A DNA stretch of 13,671 nt from Ramicandelaber brevisporus (Eukaryota; Kickxellomycota; Ramicandelaberales; Ramicandelaberaceae), in contig MU602721.1 in NCBI GenBank assembly GCA_025201865.1, positions 59,830-73,500 of the forward strand, written 5' to 3'. Shown here one piece after another: positions 9,551 to 13,671 of the stretch (positions are counted from its first letter, which is position 1; every line of letters begins with the position of its first letter). The notes under the pieces are model-generated. The model made no database searches. It saw nothing but the letters and a program-made list of their open reading frames with translations, and was not told the origin of the DNA. The translations under genes and the position numbers were made by a program.

Positions 9551-9605
9551 GCTTTCTTCCTTTCTTCCTTCCTTCCTTCCTCTTCCTTCCTCTTCATTCC
9601 TCTTC
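9551..9605. repeat. Pyrimidine-rich CTTCC/CTTT tract
   Basis: A plus-strand run of CTTCC, CTTT and CTTCAT units forms a homopurine-homopyrimidine segment upstream of the kinase gene. It may affect promoter chromatin, but nothing here shows that. Confidence 0.8.
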
Positions 9606-10169
9606 ATCCCGTATCTATCAGAGCCAGAGTGGGAGGAACTACAATGGCAACATCAACACCAGCATCAATGGCAGCAACCCTCGTGGCCAGAGTTGTGAGG
9701 GACAGAGTGAAAAGAGAGTGAAAAGAGAGTGCAAAGAGATAGAGAAAGAAGGGAGAAGGAAGGGAGGCACTATCTTCACAAAGAGGAGCTTCCGGTTTGA
9801 CAGTTCATATCCATTCAATCAACAGGCTCATACTGGCCGGTGGTATCCATGCGAGACATTCTTCAAGGAGAGACAGAAACATCGTCAAGCAAGAAAACCT
9901 CAAACAGATGAGCAAGCTCACTTGCGTCGTATCCGCCTTCCCAAGAACTTCTCCGAGCAACAGGTGACAAAGCTGCAGCTGTGCACAACGTAGATTGACA
10001 TACCTTGTGAGGGACCAGTCATGTATTCGGACGCTGTGTGAGTCTGTGTGTATTTTTTTTGCGTTGTTTGAAACGAATGCGGCTTGTTGTTTTTTGAAAA
10101 CGAAAGAAAAAGAAACAAAAGGTTGATTTTGGAACTTGGAAGGAGGAGGCTGTTGTTGTTTTTTGTTGG

Positions 10170-10176
10170 GAGCAAA
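10170..10176. promoter_or_regulatory. Second copper-response-element-like heptamer (GAGCAAA)
   Basis: This is the second exact GAGCAAA in the divergent intergenic region, about 700 bp upstream of the copper-fist start codon. Copper-fist regulators often control their own pathway genes; direct autoregulation here is only a guess. Confidence 0.2.
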
Positions 10177-10813
10177 GAAAGGGCAGCCGACGTACTGCGA
10201 GCTGTAGAAATGAACAATCACACAAACACACACACACTTTCGAGTGGATAGTCTTGACGTCTGTCTGTCTGTCTGTGTGTGTATACTGGCTGCTTGAACG
10301 GCTTCAAAGTTAAGCGTCAACGACAGCGACAACAGCAAGCCAAAAAAAAATAGAAAGAAAAGAAAGAAAAGAAAAACGGGGGATTTATTTTGGAAAAAAA
10401 GAGCGCTGGTTGATCAACAGGAGGACTCGAAAAATGTGTGGTTAGAATGGTGTATTCACGCCAAAAGAGACAAAGCAAAAAAACAAATGACGGAATCATT
10501 TGCCCAGTAGAATCAACCGTGCTTTTTTGCTTCTTCTTCCTATTTTTTTTTTTTAAAGATGACATTGGACTGCTACATCTACTACTACCTTCCAGGTGGT
10601 TCCATTGTAGTTACTGCGCATGTTCTGAGATTAAGATAGGAACGTTCATCACGCGGTTGGCCAATTAGCTGGCACTGGTTCATTTAGCTATGCGAATAGA
10701 GTAAAGTAAAAAGAGAAAAAAGAAAAGGAATGCGTTCTAGAACGCCGGATGTGTCTGTGGCTCTCCTCGTTGGCTCCACTTGCTCCGAATTGCCGACCCA
10801 CTTCTATTTTTTG

Positions 10814-10860
10814 CTAACTAAATTTACCTTTTCTTTCTTTCTTTCTTTCTTTCTTTGCAG
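10814..10860 (+). promoter_or_regulatory. 3' end of a 5' UTR intron: branch point CTAAC, (CTTT)n tract, acceptor TTTGCAG
   Basis: GCTAACTAA contains a consensus branch site (CTAAC 10814-10818, A at 10817). It is followed 43 nt later by TTTGCAG ending at 10860, with a pyrimidine run between. The exon resumes with TCGAGCTG and the copper-fist ATG at 10869, so the intron lies wholly in the 5' leader. The donor is not certain; GTAAAG at 10701 would give a 160-nt intron. Confidence 0.8.
10833..10856 (+). repeat. (CTTT)6 microsatellite serving as polypyrimidine tract
   Basis: Six perfect CTTT units end four bases before the 3' splice site at 10860. The repeat itself supplies nearly all of the pyrimidine tract. 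Confidence 0.95.
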
Positions 10861-10868
10861 TCGAGCTG

Positions 10869-13412
10869 ATGATTCTCATAGACGGTCGCAAGTATGCGTG
10901 CCCGCAGTGCGTACGAGGTCACAGAGTCGGCAGCTGTCAGCACCGGGATCGCGAGCTCATCGAGATTAGACCCAAAGGAAGACCAGCAACGCAGTGCAAA
11001 CACTGTCGGTCACAGCGCAACAGCCGCCAGCTGCATATCCGCTGCAACTGTGGTGTCGACTCTGACTGCGGTGACGCTTGTACCTGCGGTGTCACTGTCA
11101 CAAACTCAAAGAATGCTGCCACAAGCGATGTCAGCGCTGCAAACAATGGAGCCAGCTGCTGTGGTGGTCACAAAACTGCAAACTCTACAGCTGCGGCGTC
11201 ATCGTCATCTACAGCGACAGTCTCAAAGAAACCTGCCAGTACGAAGAAGAAAGCGGCAGCTGCATCTGTCGAGAACGATACACCCGCATCATTGCCACTG
11301 GTCAGCGACACTTCTCTTGCAAACGGCATTACTAATGCACTGCCAGGCGTAGATGCGAATGGATTGCAAAGTGGAATTGCGGACCTGCTGAGAGTGATGG
11401 AACAACAAACACAGCAGCAACAGCAACAGCAACAGCGACAAAACACAATTGACCAGCTGACTAGTTTGACTCTGCACTCTGACACTGGCTCATTAGTGCC
11501 AAACATCCCTACAATGCCATCAGCTACTGGACAGGCTCTTGGTGGCTATGACCTTCTTGGATCATTGCCTACAACTTCATCATTGTATGAGGCCAACCAG
11601 TCTCTCAATTGGCAGAGTATTCTAAAAGGTCCTTTGGCAGATAACAGCACATTTTACCCCCAAGAGCCTCAACTACATACTCAACAGTCAATGGCTCCAT
11701 CTGTTCCGCAAGCGCTTGGCACGCTCAATGCTTTTGGTAATCTGACAAGCCCATCTGACATGAACTTCTCGAGGCATGATTTCTCGTTCAGCTTCACCTC
11801 TCCGACTTATGCACATCCTCAAACAATGCTCTCACCGCCAATCCAGCAGTCATTCATTCCACCACAGCTACCACAGCAACAACCACAACTGCAACAGCCA
11901 CAACAACAACAGCCACAACAGCCACAATCACATCTATCATTCCAAACTTCAGTCTCGATTCCAGCACCCATCGTGGCTGAGAACAGTCTACCAGCACCGA
12001 GACCCAAGGTTAGAGCAGTTGATGGCGTGTCGAATCCCCGTGCACGGATCGAGGCTCTATTGAATCCATGCCGATGCAGTGAGAAGAATGTGTGTATTTG
12101 CTGCCGTCCAACCTTCAAGCAAGTGATCAGAACTATTGATTCGGCTGTCAGTGTAAATAGTAAAAACAATAAAAACGACAGCATCAGCAGTACAAATGGT
12201 ACAATCCGACTGCCATCCATTGGTGCCCTCACTGCAAATATGGAAGCAACCACACCGCCGGTAACTACGGTCCCACCAGCCAAGTCCCCAGTCCTTGACA
12301 CAGTATCGCAGCCAGATCCAGCTCCAGCTCCGGCTTCGGCGTCAAGAGAAAGCAGTCCAGCACAATCAGCATCAACTTTGAACACGAAACGCAAGCGAAG
12401 TATTCCTTCACTCACCGTCGAGCCTCCAACAGCCGCAAATGACCTGTCGACCACAGAGAAGACCGATGGCGGTTCCAAGCGGCCTGCATCTCTTGTCACA
12501 CCATCGTCAATGCTTATGGACACAACTATACAGGAAAAGATCATCAACATCATTCTCAATCATCCAAATGTGGGCCAATTTATGCAAAGCCCAGTCCTCT
12601 CTCCAACTGCGATCACCTCCGCCCTTGCTGGACCGGCTTCACCGCGTCCAGGATCTGCTACAACACCAGCATCAAGCTGCTGTGGTGGTGGAAGCAGTGG
12701 CAAGCACAGTGAAGACGCAGGCGAACAAACGAAGGACCATGGCTGTGCTGTCACTGACGAAGATGCTGCAGCTGATGGCAAGCCCAAACCAGCCTCAGCA
12801 TGCGGCTTCAGGACGACTGGTTCTTGTTCCTGTGGCTGTGAATGTGCTGGTTGGCTCAAGGAAATCGTCGAGCTATGTCGCACAGCGCTCTGTAACCCAA
12901 ATGATGGATCGGCTTGTCCAACCAGCGGTGCGGAGTCTGACACCAACTCTACTCCATCCTCGATAACGACAAAGAGTGGTTCATGCTGTGCTTCCAAACA
13001 GTCACAAGAAAAGCAGCCGACTCCAGCGGCTGGCAAATCATGTTGTAGCACAACCAAGCCAATCAACGATGACGCCACAATTATCACCCCTTCGTCTCCA
13101 GCGCCACTGCCACAGCCATCCCCATCTACCAGCACTCCCAGTGAGCTGGATATACTGACAAACGCCCCATCGAGAGCGAACACGCTCCCAGCAACAGCCA
13201 CTACGAATGCCACAGTAGCACTTGAGCCATTGGCAATTCCCCCTGAACTGTGTGAGAGTTGCCCCACTTATGTCGATGAAGATGGCTTCCAGATGTGTGG
13301 CTGCGGTTGTGCCAAGCCATCAACCGAATGTTCTAACTGCGTACGCGATGGATGCGAGAATTTGTTTGCAACAGCAGTTGTTGCTTCATCTGTGCCTAGA
13401 GCCCCACACTAA
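10869..13412 (+). CDS. Copper-fist transcription factor (Ace1/Mac1/Cuf1-like) with many Cys islands
   Basis: A nuclear copper-sensing regulator of 847 residues. Residues 1-62 are a complete copper-fist domain: MILIDGRKYACPQC start, zinc ligands C11, C14, C23 and H25, the minor-groove KGRP motif at 36-39, and further cysteines C43, C46, C59, C61, C67, C71 and C73 that in relatives hold a Cu(I) cluster. The start is fixed by this domain and lies eight bases after a 5' UTR splice acceptor. A Gln-rich segment lies at 179-190 and a Pro/Gln-rich one at 331-353, both like activation domains. A KRKR basic patch (507-510) may be a nuclear signal. Cys islands recur at 97-98, 401-412 (CRCSEKNVCICC, like the Mac1 regulatory motif), 604-605, 645-683 (with CSCGCEC), 706-707, 725-726 and 795-829 (with CGCGC). 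It is longer than Ace1 (about 225) or Mac1 (about 417). Whether it responds to copper excess or shortage cannot be read from sequence. Confidence 0.96.
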   Translation: MILIDGRKYACPQCVRGHRVGSCQHRDRELIEIRPKGRPATQCKHCRSQRNSRQLHIRCNCGVDSDCGDACTCGVTVTNSKNAATSDVSAANNGASCCGGHKTANSTAAASSSSTATVSKKPASTKKKAAAASVENDTPASLPLVSDTSLANGITNALPGVDANGLQSGIADLLRVMEQQTQQQQQQQQRQNTIDQLTSLTLHSDTGSLVPNIPTMPSATGQALGGYDLLGSLPTTSSLYEANQSLNWQSILKGPLADNSTFYPQEPQLHTQQSMAPSVPQALGTLNAFGNLTSPSDMNFSRHDFSFSFTSPTYAHPQTMLSPPIQQSFIPPQLPQQQPQLQQPQQQQPQQPQSHLSFQTSVSIPAPIVAENSLPAPRPKVRAVDGVSNPRARIEALLNPCRCSEKNVCICCRPTFKQVIRTIDSAVSVNSKNNKNDSISSTNGTIRLPSIGALTANMEATTPPVTTVPPAKSPVLDTVSQPDPAPAPASASRESSPAQSASTLNTKRKRSIPSLTVEPPTAANDLSTTEKTDGGSKRPASLVTPSSMLMDTTIQEKIINIILNHPNVGQFMQSPVLSPTAITSALAGPASPRPGSATTPASSCCGGGSSGKHSEDAGEQTKDHGCAVTDEDAAADGKPKPASACGFRTTGSCSCGCECAGWLKEIVELCRTALCNPNDGSACPTSGAESDTNSTPSSITTKSGSCCASKQSQEKQPTPAAGKSCCSTTKPINDDATIITPSSPAPLPQPSPSTSTPSELDILTNAPSRANTLPATATTNATVALEPLAIPPELCESCPTYVDEDGFQMCGCGCAKPSTECSNCVRDGCENLFATAVVASSVPRAPH

Positions 13413-13671
13413 TCACTTTGTTTATTCATTTTATTTCAGTTTTAATTTATTCCATTCACCTCCCATTCATGCTTATTTTGCACTTTGTTTAACAGTCACT
13501 CACTCACTCAGTCACTCGTCAATCACGTTACTTTTTTGGACAGGAATAGATTGTTTGGGACAAGTTAGAGCGCGCCACAAACATCATTACATTCGCTTTT
13601 TTGTTTCACAGTTAAAGAAGGTGGTCTTTGTGATGTTCGAATTACATGATGCCTTTGTTCTCGGTTCCTCC
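13413..13671. other. 3' flank of the copper-fist gene
   Basis: T-rich sequence with a short CACT repeat (about 13495-13517) follows the stop codon and probably includes the 3' UTR. No gene is supported. At the very edge the minus strand reads nine codons into a TAA at 13642-13644, which could be the tail of a convergent gene but is too short to judge. Confidence 0.4.

Larger units (their letters stand above)
9313..10868. other. Divergent intergenic region between SRPK and copper-fist genes
   Basis: These 1556 bases separate two head-to-head genes and must hold both promoters and 5' leaders. They contain no convincing gene; several short open frames are low complexity. Notable contents: 17 in-frame codons and a possible acceptor upstream of the kinase ATG (9313-9366), a CTTCC tract (about 9551-9605), an 11-bp GAGTGAAAAGA-type repeat (about 9704-9730), CTGT and GT runs (about 10261-10282), an A/G-rich tract (about 10340-10376), T12 (10543-10554), and a 5' UTR intron 3' end (10814-10860). 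Two GAGCAAA heptamers (9499, 10170) match the core of the yeast Mac1 copper-response element. Confidence 0.6.

Noticed and set aside
9539-9721. Plus-strand 60-codon ORF beginning in the CTTCC tract
   Set aside because: Its N-terminal part is a translation of the pyrimidine repeat, and there is no domain or clear context.
9805-10338. Minus-strand ORF of 177 codons in the divergent intergenic region
   Set aside because: It runs through A/T- and CA-rich low complexity and has no recognisable domain; probably chance in promoter DNA.
11819-12559. Minus-strand ORF of 246 codons inside the copper-fist gene
   Set aside because: Antisense shadow of Pro/Gln/Ser-rich coding sequence that has a convincing plus-strand product.
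13642-13671. Possible C-terminal tail (GGTENKGIM then stop) of a convergent gene on the minus strand
   Set aside because: Only nine codons are visible before the window ends; chance cannot be excluded.

Overview
The window looks like nuclear DNA of a fungus. The strongest pointer is the copper-fist DNA-binding domain encoded at 10869, a fold known only from fungal copper regulators. A fungal-style SRPK kinase, a eukaryotic tRNA-Gly with internal A and B boxes, and long, almost intron-free ORFs full of poly-Q and Ser/Thr low complexity fit with this. I cannot name the species. The gene style would suit an early-diverging lineage, but that is only an impression.

Layout. (1) 42-5424, minus strand: a very large all-helical (ARM/HEAT-type) protein. 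Its N-terminal ~320 residues resemble the proteasome assembly chaperone PSMD5/S5b. Near its 3' end the ORF is interrupted by a perfect 111-bp tandem duplication (769-879 and 884-994). (2) 5796-5866, minus strand: tRNA-Gly(GCC), followed by a Pol III oligo-T stop. (3) 5867-6489: no convincing gene. (4) 6490-9312, minus strand: an SR-protein kinase (SRPK/Dsk1/Sky1 family) with a poly-Q N-terminus and three insertions in the kinase fold. (5) 9313-10868: a 1.56-kb divergent intergenic region rich in simple repeats, ending in a clear 3' splice site just before the next start codon. (6) 10869-13412, plus strand: a copper-fist transcription factor with many downstream cysteine islands. (7) 13413-13671: 3' flank.

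The most interesting observation is the duplication in gene 1. Read through, it shifts the frame and stops the protein at 880. The duplicated block, however, contains a single AG|GT. Splicing from the GT of the first transcribed copy to the AG of the second removes exactly 115 nt, one full repeat period, and restores a 1755-residue frame. This is the configuration predicted by the model in which tandem duplication of an exonic AGGT creates a new spliceosomal intron. The copies are identical over all 111 bp, so the event would be very recent. A broken allele or an assembly artefact are the main alternatives, and the donor (GTGTTA) is weak.

The genes do not form a pathway. The kinase acts on splicing factors, the copper regulator on metal homeostasis genes, and the large solenoid may be proteasome-related. 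The kinase and copper regulator are head-to-head and could share promoter elements.
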